DNA from: Inquilinus sp052078665
GTDB taxonomy: Bacteria > Pseudomonadota > Alphaproteobacteria > DSM-16000 > Inquilinaceae
Direction: 5' to 3'
Assembly (NCBI RefSeq): GCF_052078665.1
Contig: NZ_JBQJIK010000033.1
Span: 1-64,000, forward strand
Length of the DNA stretch: 64,000 nucleotides
Shown: positions 51,829 through 62,100 of the stretch, piece by piece
Layout: each line of letters begins with the position of its first letter
How positions within the stretch are numbered: the first letter of the stretch is position 1
Translations under genes and position numbers: made by a program
The notes under the pieces: generated by a model
Database searches by the model: none
What the model was told of the DNA's origin: nothing
Seen by the model: the letters and a program-made list of their open reading frames with translations, nothing else

Positions 51829-53127
51829 CTAGCTCCGTTGGCCCGGCGGCAAAGCCGAGAGCCTTTCGATCATTAGCAGCAAGGCCCGGGCGATATGGAA
51901 CGGGTCCTTGACCGGCAACGCCACCGTCTTGTCGAGCGGCGCCCCGGCGCGGTCGCGGATCTGCACCCATTCGCCGCCCGGGCCAGCGGGGAAGACCCGG
52001 TAAGTGTAAGCCGCCAGCCGGTCGTGCCAGGCGGCGAGATCCTGCCGCCCGGTCTCGAGATGCAGCAGCGCCAGCGTGTACAGCGCCTCGGCATGCGGCC
52101 ACCACAGCTTGGTGTCCCAGGTGTCGACGACGAGGTCCTCGTAGCGGTCGCCGGTGCGCCGCCCGCGCGGCGCGCCGCCGTCGCGGTCGGCATAGCGGAA
52201 CAGCCCGCCCTGGTCCTCGTCCCAGCCCAGCGCCGCGGCGCGGACGGCGATGTCGGCGAGGGTGTCGGCATCGAACAGCCGGAAGTCCGCCGCGATGCCC
52301 CGGCGCCGCAGGGATTGTCCGGCCTGCAGCAGGAACCAGCAGGCCTCGAGCACATGGCCCGGAGTGCGGTGACGGGCCAACAGCGTGTCGGCGTCGCCGG
52401 CCGCCGCGGGCGCCATCTCGGCGATGTCGTCGCCGGCCAGGAACACCGTCTCGATCTCGCGCACCGCGCGCAGCACCGTGTCGGCGGCGGCCGCGGAGCC
52501 GGTCGCGTCCAGCACCTCGGCGCCGACGCCGACCAGGATCATCGGCAGCGAGAAGCCGCGGAAGCCGGCGCGGATCGGATACGGCTCGGTCCGCGCGGTG
52601 CCGGCGGCGATGCGGCCGGAGGCATTCGCCAGCAGCCGCTCCGCCAGCCCGCCCCAGTCCCCCTCCCCGCTCTCCGCCGCCAGAGCGGCGAAGCCCAGGG
52701 CGGTGAACAGGTCGGCGAAGACGCTGGTGTGCAGATCCGATCCAGGCGCCGGCGGCTTCGGCGGGCCGTCCTGCGCCAGCAGATAGGCAGTGCTGCCGTC
52801 GGGCAGCAGGGCGTGGTCGCGTAGCAGGATAGCGCAGCGGCGGGCCCGGTCGAGGCAGGCGGCCGGGTCGATGTCGACCAGGCCGAGCCGCCCGGCGCGG
52901 GCCAGCCGCGCCATCAGCCAGACCCACCGCCCCTGCGACCAGGTGTATTTGTCGCGCGACAGCATCCGGCCGCCATCGTTCGACCAGCAGGTGAAGACCC
53001 CGCCATGGCGGTCGTCCGGGCCGTTGGCCAGCCACCAGGCCAGGACATCGTCGACCAAGTGCTGGGCGGTGGCCCGGCGCAGCGCCGCCGGGTCGGCGAT
53101 CGAGACGGCGTCAGGCACGACCGGCAC
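51829..53127 (-). CDS. AGE family epimerase/isomerase
   Basis: 432 residues, an (alpha/alpha)6 barrel of the N-acylglucosamine 2-epimerase type: GGVFTCWSNDGGRM, YTWSQGRWVWLMARLA, HVLEACWFLLQAGQ and DTWDTKLWWPHAEAL carry the conserved Arg/His/Glu. Would interconvert GlcNAc and ManNAc or a related pair. GTG start overlaps the symporter by 17 nt. Places ManNAc-type sugars among the likely substrates of the operon. Confidence 0.87.
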   Translation of the reverse strand: MPVVPDAVSIADPAALRRATAQHLVDDVLAWWLANGPDDRHGGVFTCWSNDGGRMLSRDKYTWSQGRWVWLMARLARAGRLGLVDIDPAACLDRARRCAILLRDHALLPDGSTAYLLAQDGPPKPPAPGSDLHTSVFADLFTALGFAALAAESGEGDWGGLAERLLANASGRIAAGTARTEPYPIRAGFRGFSLPMILVGVGAEVLDATGSAAAADTVLRAVREIETVFLAGDDIAEMAPAAAGDADTLLARHRTPGHVLEACWFLLQAGQSLRRRGIAADFRLFDADTLADIAVRAAALGWDEDQGGLFRYADRDGGAPRGRRTGDRYEDLVVDTWDTKLWWPHAEALYTLALLHLETGRQDLAAWHDRLAAYTYRVFPAGPGGEWVQIRDRAGAPLDKTVALPVKDPFHIARALLLMIERLSALPPGQRS

Positions 53128-54652
53128 TCGTGCTATGGGCGGGGATGCCGGCCACCGCCGTCTCGTCGCTCACCAGCGCATCGATCAGGGCGTCGGCCTC
53201 GGCGTTCCGCCACGGCGCCACCAAGCCGATCCCGATGAACACGGCCAGCGAGCACAGCACCGGCCCGGCCACGGTGATCGAGGTGGTCCAGTCCGGGTTC
53301 AGCGCCTTGATCTGGTCGGCGAAGACGTATTTCACCAGGACGAAGACCATCAAGCCGGTGGCCCAGGACGCCAGCGCCGCGGTCGGGCCGCAGCGCCGGA
53401 AGGCCGGCAGCATGCCGAACAGCATCGGGATCGCGATCGGCCCGACCAGCGCGCCGAACCACAGGATGATCAGCCCCAGCACGCCGCCGAAGCTGTCGGC
53501 CGTCAGCGCGATGCCCATCGACAGGGCGATGAACAGGAAGGTGCTGAGCCGGCCGATGAACAGCTCGGTCTGGCCGGACATCTTTCGCGCGCCCTTCCAG
53601 ATCACCGGCAGGATGTCGCGGGTGACCACGGCCGAGACGGCGTTGGCGTCGGAGGAGGTCATGGCCATGGTGTGCGCGAACATCCCGGCCAGCACCAGCC
53701 CGACCAGGCCGGTCGGCAGCAGGCTCTGGGTCAGCAGCGCATAGGATTGCTGCGGCTGGTCCAGGTTCGGCAGCAGGATCGGCGCCGCCCACATCGGGAA
53801 GAACAGGATCAGCGGCCAGACCAGGTACAGCGCGGCGGACAGCAGCGCCGCCTTGCGCGCGTCACCGCCCGTCGGTGCGGCGATGAAGCGCTGCGCCAGG
53901 TTCCAGGTGCCGCCGTTGTAGGACAGGGTGTTGATCAGCAGATAGACCAGCACGAAGACGATCGTGTACTGGCCGTTGAAGGGCTGGGAATGGCCGGGCG
54001 GCAGCTGGTCCCAGATGGTCCATAGGGCCGAGACGCCGCCCAGCTTGGCCAGCACCGCGACGAACATCACCGCCCCGGCCAGCAGCTGGATGATGAACTG
54101 GCTGAAATCGGTCAGCGCATCGGCCCACAGGCCGCCGATGGTGGAATAGATCAGGGTGACGCCGCCGGTCAGCAGCACGCCCCAGACCAGCGGCACGTCG
54201 GCGAAGACCTTCAGCAGCAGGGCCGTCGCGGTCCATTTGGCGCCGACGTCGAAGATCTTCAGCGCCCCGCCGCTCCAGGCCAGGACCTGTTGGGTCGGGA
54301 CGTTGTAGCGGGTCGACAGGTATTCCAGCGGCGAGATGATCGCCAGTCGCTGCCGCAGCCGCGACCAGCGCGGCGCGAACAGCACCGACCCGACCACCAT
54401 GGCGAAGGCGATGCCCATCGCCCACCAGACATAGAGGGTGAAGCCGGCCGTATAGGCGATCGCGGCATAGCCGACGAAGACCGCGGCGCTGTAGCCGGAC
54501 ATGTGGTGCGACACGCCGGACAGCCACCAGGGCATCCGGCCGCCGGCGGTGAAGAAATCGGCCGCCGTCTTGATCTGGCTGCGGGCCCAGACGCCGATGC
54601 CGACCATCAGCAGGAAATAGGCCCACAGCACCACCCAGTCGAACGTCCCCAT
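53111..54652 (-). CDS. Sodium:solute symporter (SSS family)
   Basis: 513 residues with about 13 helices. ATG at 54652 is preceded by AGGGGGA; a start at 54700 would add a charged leader. Family segments: GGRMPWWLSGVSHHMSGYSA, SPLEYLSTRYN, GGLWADALTDFSQFIIQL. Brings in the amino sugar with Na+. First gene of the operon; its promoter carries LacI operators. Confidence 0.9.
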   Translation of the reverse strand: MGTFDWVVLWAYFLLMVGIGVWARSQIKTAADFFTAGGRMPWWLSGVSHHMSGYSAAVFVGYAAIAYTAGFTLYVWWAMGIAFAMVVGSVLFAPRWSRLRQRLAIISPLEYLSTRYNVPTQQVLAWSGGALKIFDVGAKWTATALLLKVFADVPLVWGVLLTGGVTLIYSTIGGLWADALTDFSQFIIQLLAGAVMFVAVLAKLGGVSALWTIWDQLPPGHSQPFNGQYTIVFVLVYLLINTLSYNGGTWNLAQRFIAAPTGGDARKAALLSAALYLVWPLILFFPMWAAPILLPNLDQPQQSYALLTQSLLPTGLVGLVLAGMFAHTMAMTSSDANAVSAVVTRDILPVIWKGARKMSGQTELFIGRLSTFLFIALSMGIALTADSFGGVLGLIILWFGALVGPIAIPMLFGMLPAFRRCGPTAALASWATGLMVFVLVKYVFADQIKALNPDWTTSITVAGPVLCSLAVFIGIGLVAPWRNAEADALIDALVSDETAVAGIPAHSTSAGRA

Positions 54653-54708
54653 GAAGTCCCCCTTGCTGCCGGCCCGATCGTTGCGGGCCTTCTGGCGCAA
54701 GGGTGTTG

Positions 54709-54722
54709 TGCAACCGGTTGCA
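54709..54722. promoter_or_regulatory. LacI-type operator 1
   Basis: TGCAACCGGTTGCA, a perfect 14-bp palindrome with the central CCGG of LacI-family sites. On the minus strand it follows directly after a TTGACA -35 box (54728-54723), so it occupies the spacer between -35 and the weak -10 (CACCCT, 54705-54700) of the symporter operon. Confidence 0.8.
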
Positions 54723-54730
54723 TGTCAAGC

Positions 54731-54744
54731 CGCAACCGGTTGCA
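54731..54744. promoter_or_regulatory. LacI-type operator 2
   Basis: CGCAACCGGTTGCA, identical to operator 1 except for the first base. Centres are 22 bp apart, two helical turns, so two dimers would sit on the same face of the DNA. It lies 54 bp before the lacI start. Confidence 0.8.
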
Positions 54745-54798
54745 CGATCAAATTTGCAAGCGATGTACCATTTCGCTCCGCCGCGCTAAGAGTGACCC

Positions 54799-55803
54799 AT
54801 GGACCAGCCGCCGAAATCCATCCCGACGATCGAGCAGGTGGCCCGCGCCGCGGGCGTGGCGCGGTCGACCGTGTCGCGCGCCTTCAGCCGGCCGGGGATG
54901 CTGAGCCCGGCGACCGTGGCCCATGTCATGGCCGTGGCCGTCCGGCTGGGCTATGCCCCGAACCAGGTGGCCCGGGCGCTGTCGACCGGCCGCTACGGCA
55001 ACATCGCGCTGATCGTGCCGGATGTCGCCAACCCGTTCTTCCCGCCGCTGATCCGGGCCGCCGAGGCCCGGGCGGACGCCGCCGGGCTGTGCGTCTTCCT
55101 CGGCGATTCCGACGAGGACCCGGCGCGGGAAGAGCGGCTGACCGGCAAGATGGCGGCGCAGATCGACGGCTTCGTCCTGGCCTCTTCGCGCCTGGCGGAC
55201 GACGCCATCCGGGCGCTGCGCGGCCGGCGGCCGGTGGTGCTGGTCAACCGCGACATCGAGGGGCTGGACCGGGTGCTGATCGACAGCGCCCCCGGCACCG
55301 CCGTGGCGGTCCGCCACCTGCAGGCGCTCGGCCACCGACGGATCGCCTATATCGGCGGCCCGCCTTCCTCCTGGTCCAACCAGCAGCGGCGGTCGGCGGT
55401 GCTGCGGACGGCGGAGGAGCTGGGGGTCGAGGCCGTCGAGGTCGCCGCCGAGCGGCCGTCCTATGAGGGCGGGATGGCGGCGGCCGCGGCCGTGCTGTCC
55501 GCCCGGACCACCGCGGCGATCGCCTTCGACGACCTGGTCGCGCAGGGCCTGCTGGCCGGCCTCGCCGGGCTGGGGGTCGAGGTGCCGGCCGCATTCAGCG
55601 TGATCGGCTGCGACGACGTGCTCGGCGCCCGCACCTACCCGCCGCTGACCACCATCTCCTCCCGCTCGAACGACGCCGGCCGGGCGGCCATCGAGATGCT
55701 GCTGGCGCAGATCGAGTCCGGCTCATCCTCCGGCACGGCGCAGCGGCTGGCGACGGAGCTGATCATCCGGGCGACGACGGCAGAGCCGCCCGGCCGGCGC
55801 TGA
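54799..55803 (+). CDS. LacI-family repressor of the amino-sugar operon
   Basis: 334 residues. HTH at about 9-55 (TIEQVARAAGVARSTVSRAF) with the hinge helix NQVARALSTGR, then a periplasmic-binding-like effector domain (IALIVPDVANPFFPPLI, GHRRIAYIGGPPSSWSN, FSVIGCDDV). Divergent from the symporter operon and flanked by two matching operators, so it very probably represses that operon and itself; an amino sugar or its phosphate is the likely inducer. Confidence 0.9.
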   Translation: MDQPPKSIPTIEQVARAAGVARSTVSRAFSRPGMLSPATVAHVMAVAVRLGYAPNQVARALSTGRYGNIALIVPDVANPFFPPLIRAAEARADAAGLCVFLGDSDEDPAREERLTGKMAAQIDGFVLASSRLADDAIRALRGRRPVVLVNRDIEGLDRVLIDSAPGTAVAVRHLQALGHRRIAYIGGPPSSWSNQQRRSAVLRTAEELGVEAVEVAAERPSYEGGMAAAAAVLSARTTAAIAFDDLVAQGLLAGLAGLGVEVPAAFSVIGCDDVLGARTYPPLTTISSRSNDAGRAAIEMLLAQIESGSSSGTAQRLATELIIRATTAEPPGRR

Positions 55804-55819
55804 CCGGCCTGGCGTCCCG

Positions 55820-56002
55820 TCAGAGATCCTGGGGCGGTTCCGGGACGGACCGATCCGGCACGGCAACGAACCGGGAGCCCTGGTCTCCCCGCGCGGCGCA
55901 GGCGATCTTGGCGACGAAGCGTCGCTTCACCTCGCCGATCTGCAGCTCGAAGACATCTGCGGGGTTGTAATTGTCGTTGGCCTGAGGCCGGGGCGGAATC
56001 AT
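55820..56002 (-). CDS. Possible 60-residue hypothetical protein
   Basis: MIPPRPQANDNYNPADVFELQ, then QIGEVKRRFVAKIACAARGD and a Pro-rich end. The sequence is less biased in composition than antisense shadow frames and has a plausible fold core, but no clear RBS precedes ATG 56002. It converges with lacI. Real gene possible but unproven. Confidence 0.35.
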   Translation of the reverse strand: MIPPRPQANDNYNPADVFELQIGEVKRRFVAKIACAARGDQGSRFVAVPDRSVPEPPQDL

Positions 56003-56163
56003 GGCGTCATCAAATGCGGTGGACTATACCGCCAGCATGGCACCGCAGCCCCAGTTCCTCCAGTGAAAAGCCGCAGGCCGCAACGGCAGCAACGGATCAC
56101 GGGGCGTTGACGGAAGTGCTACTCTAGGTTGATCAAGGGCGGCGCCAGCCTTGCCCCCGGGAG

Positions 56164-59100
56164 ATGACAACCGTGCCGGACGTCGCCCATCGCCTTCGTC
56201 GCCGCGAGGTCATCCACCGCACCGCCACCACCACGGTGATCCGGGCCATCCTCGACGACGGCCGCCCGGTCATCCTGAAGGAGGCGCTGGGTGAGCCGGC
56301 GGTCGGCCTGGTCGATCGGCTGCGGCGCGAGCATGAGCTTCTGGCGCGCTTCGACTCCGATCTCGTGGTCCGTCCGGTCGGGCTGCAGCCGGACGGCCCG
56401 GAGGGGCCGGCCCTGGTGCTGGAGGACATCGGCGGGATCACCCTGTCCGACTGGATCGCCACGGCGCCGCCGGACCTCGCCGGCCGGATCGCAGTCGCGG
56501 AGGCCCTGGCCATCGGCCTCGCCCATGTGCATGAGCGCGGCGTGCTGCACGGCGACCTGTCGGCCCACAACATCGTGCTCAACCCGGCGGATCACCGGGT
56601 CAACTACATCGATTTCGGCGGCGCCGTACTGCTCGGCCGCGGCGACTCCGTCCCGGCCGAGGCGCTGCCGGCGGTGGAGGACATGACCGCCGTCGCCCCC
56701 GAGCGGACCGGCCGGATGAACCGGCCGATCGACCACCGCGCCGACCTCTATTCGCTCGGCGCCGTGCTGTACCAGCTGTTCGCCGGCCGGCCGCCCTTCG
56801 CCGGCGAGGAGCGGCTGGAGCTGCTGCACGCCCATCTCACCCGGCGCCCGGAGCCGCTGGACGCGCTGCTGCCGGGATTTCCGCCGGTGCTGGCGGAGAT
56901 CGTGGCGACGCTGTTGCTGAAGGACGCCGCCACCCGCTACCGCAGCGCCGCCGACCTGGCGGCCGATCTGGGACGCTGCCGCGCCGGCTTCGCGCCCGAG
57001 GGTGACGCGGGCGGGCGCATTGCCGCCTTCGCCCTTGCGGCCGGCGGCGACGGCGACAGCTTCGGCGACGGCGCGATCCTGTACGGCCGGGCGGCCCCCC
57101 TGGCCGCGCTTCAGGCGGCGTTCGACGCGGCGCGGTCCGGCCGCAGCGGCGCCGCGCTGGTCACCGGCGCCCCCGGCATCGGCAAGAGCGCGCTGGCGGC
57201 CGGGCTGCGCGACCGCGTGGCCGAGGCCGGCGGCCGCTTCGCCGCCGGCAAGTTCGAGCAGCAGCGCGACGAGCCCTATCTCGGCCTGGTCCAGGCCTTC
57301 GCCGGGCTGGTCCGCGGCGTGCTGACCGAACCCGATGCCATGGTCGCGGCCTGGCGCACCGCGCTGCTGGACCGGCTGGGCCGCAGCGCCAGCGTGCTGG
57401 CCGAGCTGGTGCCCGGGTTCGACCGGCTGATCGGGCCGCAGCCGCCGGCCGCCGTTCTGGCCCCGGCCGAGGCCGGACGCCGGCTGGCGCAGGCGGTGCA
57501 GGACCTGGTCGCCGTCTTCGCCGCGCCGGACCATCCGCTGGTGCTGCTGCTGGACGATCTGCAATGGGCGGACGGCGCCAGCCTGGAGCTGCTGGGCCCG
57601 ATCGGCGCCGCCGCGCCCGCCGGCGGGCTGCTGCTGATCGGCACCTGCCGCGACGGGGATCCGGAACCGGCGCTGCGCGAAGCGCTCGACGCGCAGCCCG
57701 GGCTGCGCCGCATCGCCCTGCAGCCGCTGGCGCCGGGGGATGTCGAGGCCATGCTGGTCGCCGCCTATCGCGGCCGGCCGGACCAGGCGGCGGCCGCCGC
57801 CGCCCTGGTGCACGCCAAGACCCTGGGCAACCCGCTGTTCGCCCGCCAGCTGCTGAGCCATCTGCGCGACACCGGCGCGATCGGCCCGTCCGGGCGCTGG
57901 GACCTGGACCGCATCGCGGCGGTGGAGGCGACCGACAACGTGGTCGGCTTCCTGGCCGATCGCATCGGCCATCTGCCGGCGGAGCTGCGGCGCGTGGTGA
58001 CCACCAGCGCCTGCCTGGGCATGCAGGTCGATGCGGAGCTGCTCGGCGCCGTGCTCGGCCTCGACGACGCGCCGCTGCGGCGGATCCTCGACGATGCGGT
58101 GGCGGAGGGGTTGATGGTCGCCCGCGACGGCAGCGTCGGCTTCGCCCATGACCGGATCCGCGAGGCCGCCGACCGGCTTGCCGAAGATCCCGCGGTCCTG
58201 CATCGCCGCATCGCCCTGCTGCTGCTGGAGCGGACCGGCGAGGCCCAGCTGCCCGGCGCCGCCTTCGCCATCGCCCGGCACCTGAACGCGGCGGGCGGGC
58301 TGGATGATGACCCGGCGCTGCGGGCGCGCTGCGCCGAGATCAACCTGATCGCGGCCCGGCAGGCCCGGGCGGCGGCCGCCTTCGCCCCGGCCCGCGACTA
58401 CGCCGAGACCGGGCTGCGCCTGGCCGACCCGGGTCTCTGGGACAGCCGCTATGCCGACATCGCCGAAGCCGCGCTGCTGCTGGCCGAATGCCGGATGTTG
58501 ACCCAGGACCACGCCGCCTTCGACCGGGAGGTCGAGGCGCTGGCCGCCCGGCTGAAGGACGACGAGCACCGGCTGCAGCTGGCCATGCTGCAGCTGGTGT
58601 CGCTCGATGCGCGGCTGCTGGAGCAGGAGGCGATCGAGGTCGGCCGCCGGGCGCTGCGCCTGGTCGGCATCGAGCTGCCGGTGACGGTGGAGCAGCAGCG
58701 CGAGGCCGTCGGCGCCGAATTCGCGGAGTTCCAGCGGCTGATGGCCGGGCGCCCGGCCGAGGTGCTCCTGGAACTGCCGCCCCTGCGCGACCGGCGCCTG
58801 GCGGCGGCGATGCAGATCCTGTTCCGCCTGGCCCCCGACGCGCACAACACGCTGCAGCCGGCGCTGTTCGCGCTGATGGCGCTGCGCAACGCCAATCTGA
58901 TGCTGCAGCATGGCGGCGACACGCTGGCGCCCGGGATCATCGTCACCCTGGCCCTGACCCTGCGCGGGATGACGGGCGACAGCGTGACGGCCGACGCCTT
59001 CGCCCGGACCGCGATCGCCCTCGACGTCCGGCTCGGCCACCCGCTGACGGCGAGCACGACCTTCGTCTACACCTATTTCCTGCGGCACTGGCTGCACCCG

Positions 59101-62100
59101 CTGGCGGGCGCGCTGCAGCTCAACCTCGACGGCATCCGCGCCGGCTTCGAGATGGGCGACATCCAGTTCGGCTCCTATCACGCCGCGGCCTATGTCATCC
59201 ACCTGCTGGGCAGCGGCGGGGCGCTGGCCGAGGTGGCCCGCATCGGCGAGGAGCATCTGCGGCTGATCGGCGACCGGAACCGGACGGCGGCCGAGCATTG
59301 CCGGATGCAGGTCGACTTCGCCGCCGCGCTGATGGGCCGGACGCCGGCGCCGACCAGCATGTCTCGCGACCGGGTCCGGAGCGAGGCGGAGGAGGATGCC
59401 CATCTGCAGGCGCTGGATCTCGTCGCCCGCGCCAACTACCTGATCCGCCGGCTGCAGCTGGCCCTGCTGTTCCGGGATCTCGCCGCGGCCCGGCGCCTGA
59501 TCGGCCCGACGCTGGCGAACCTGCCCGGCGCTGCCGGCCTCGCGGTCGAGGCCGACGGCGTCGCCTTCCTGCTGCTGGCGGCGCTGGCGGATGACGGCGA
59601 CCGCGGCGACGATTTCGCGGCGCAGCACGACCGGCTGCGCGGCTGGAGCGAGCTGAGTCCGCACAATTTCGGCGCCATGCACAGCCTGGTCGAGGCGGAG
59701 CTGGCGCGGGCCGAGAGGCGGACCGCCGACGCGCTCCACCTCTACGGCGACGCCATCCATCGGGCCGAAGCCGCCAAGCTGACCCATCAGGCCGCGCTGG
59801 CGAACGAATATGCCGGGCGCTTCTGCCTGGGCCTGGGCAACGACGTCGCCGGCACGGCCCATCTGCGCGAGGCGGCAACGCTGTACGGCTATTGGGGCGC
59901 CGCCGCCAAGGTGGCGGCGCTGGAGCAGGAATTCCCGCGGCTGGCGGTACGGTCGCGCGGCGGGCGTGCCTCGCTGCGCGAGGCCGGCAGCCCGGCCGGC
60001 GAGGACGACATCGATTTCCGGGCGGTGCTGCGCGCCGCGCATTCGATCTCGCGCGAGATCGACCTGCCCCAGCTGGTGCAGCGGGTGCTGGGGGCGATCC
60101 AGGAGAGCGCCGGCGCGTCCTACGGCGTCCTGGTGCTGCGGCGCGACGACGGCCTGTATGTCGAGGCCGTCGGCCGCGACCGGGAGATCTCGCTCCTCGC
60201 CGGCGAAGGATCCGGGCGGCTGGAGGAGAGCAGCGCCGTGCCCCGGTCGGTCCTGTCCTATGTGTTGCGCACCCGCGAATCCCTGGTGCTGGACAATGCC
60301 CAGCATTCGGCCGAATTCTTGCGGGATCCTTACATCCAGACCCACCGCGTCGCCTCGATCCTGTGCGCCCCGCTGGATGAGCGGGGCCAGGTCGACGGCC
60401 TGATCTATCTCGAGAACAACCTCGCCGCCGGGGTGTTCAGCCCCCGCCGGCTCGAGGTCGTGCAGGTCCTGGCGGGGCAGGCGGCGATCGCCCTGGCGAA
60501 TGCCCGGCTGTTCACCGCCCTCGACGGTGCCCGCACCGATCTGCTGCAGGCGAATGAAGGACTCGAGCAGAAGGTCGGCGAGCGCACCGCGGAACTCGCC
60601 GCCGCCCGCAACCGCGCTGTGACCAAGGAGCGCGAGGCGCGGCGGGCCAGGCGCGCCGCCGAGGTCGCCAACCAGGCGAAGTCCCGCTTCCTGGCGGTGG
60701 TCAGCCACGAGATCCGGACGCCGATGAACGGCGTGCTCGGGATGCTGCAGATCCTCGACCGCGACCGCCTGGGCGAGGAGCAGCGCCGCTATCTGGAGAT
60801 CGCCGAGGAATCCGGCAAGTCCCTGCTCGACCTGATCGACGGAATCCTGGACTACGCCCGGCTGGAGAACAGCCAGGAGGCGCTCGACCTGCATGATTTC
60901 GACCTGCACCGGCTGGTGGCAGACGCGGTCGAGCTGATCCGCCCCCAGATCGCGGCCAAGGGGCTGGGGCTGACCCTGTCGATCGACGCGCCGCCGGAGG
61001 CGATCCTGCGCAGCGATCCCCGCCGCCTCGGCCGAGTGCTGATCAACCTGCTCAGCAACGCCGTCAAATTCACCTCGGAGGGCGGCATCGCCGTAACCGT
61101 CGGGCTGGACCCGATGCCGGGGGGGCGGTCGATGCTGCGTGTCGCGGTGACGGACACCGGGATCGGCATCGCCAACGACATGCACGACCGGATCTTCGGC
61201 GACTTCATCCAGGCCGATTCATCGATCGCGCGGCGCTACGGCGGCACCGGGCTGGGCCTGGCGATCTGCCGCCGGATCGCCGACCTGCTGGGCGGCACGC
61301 TGACGGTCGACAGCGCCCCGGGCGCCGGCAGCACCTTCCGCCTGGCCGTGCCGGTGACGCCGGGCACGGCGAAGCCGGCGGCGCCGGCGCCGGTCGTGGC
61401 CGGCCCGGCGCTGTCAGTCCTGGTGGTCGACGACGACCCGATCAACCGGGCGGTGGCCGCCGGGCTGCTCGGCCGGCTGGGCCACCGGGTCACCATCGCC
61501 GATGGCGGCCAGGCCGCGATCGAGGCGGCGGCGGCCGCCGCCTTCGACGTGGTCATGATGGACCTGCACATGCCGGGCATGGACGGGCTGGAGGCCACGC
61601 GGCGGATCCGGGCCCTGCCGGGCGACCGCGAGCCGCCGCACATCCTGGCGCTGACCGCCGACCTGACCGACGGCAGCCGGCAGCGCTGCGCCCTGGCGGG
61701 CATCGAGCGCATCCTGGGCAAGCCGCTGCAGCTGGCCGCGCTGCAGCGCATGCTGGCCGCCGTCTCGGACACCCGCCCGCCGGTCGAGCCGCCGGTGGTG
61801 TCGGCCGATCCGACGGCCCTGGTCGACCGGGAGTTCTACGACGAGCGCCAGGAGATCCTGGGCCCCCGCGAGCTGGCCCGGCTGGCCCTGATGTTCCACC
61901 GGGTCTCGCGGCCGATGGTTCGGGCGATCGGCGCCGCGGCCGAGGCCGGCGACCGCCGCGACCTGGCCCGCCTGGTCCATCGCCTGAGCAGCTCGGCCGG
62001 CGCGCTGGGCCTGATCCGCCTGGCCCGCCACGCCTCGGCGATCGAGGTTTGCGCCGGCAACGACGCCCCGATCGACGACCTGGTGGACATGGCGGCGGTG

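Noticed and set aside
56119..61185. Very long minus-strand open frame opposite the giant kinase gene
   Set aside because: Its translation is dominated by Gln, Arg, Ala and Gly with no domain, and it lies over a protein with many intact catalytic motifs; it is a codon-bias shadow in high-GC DNA.
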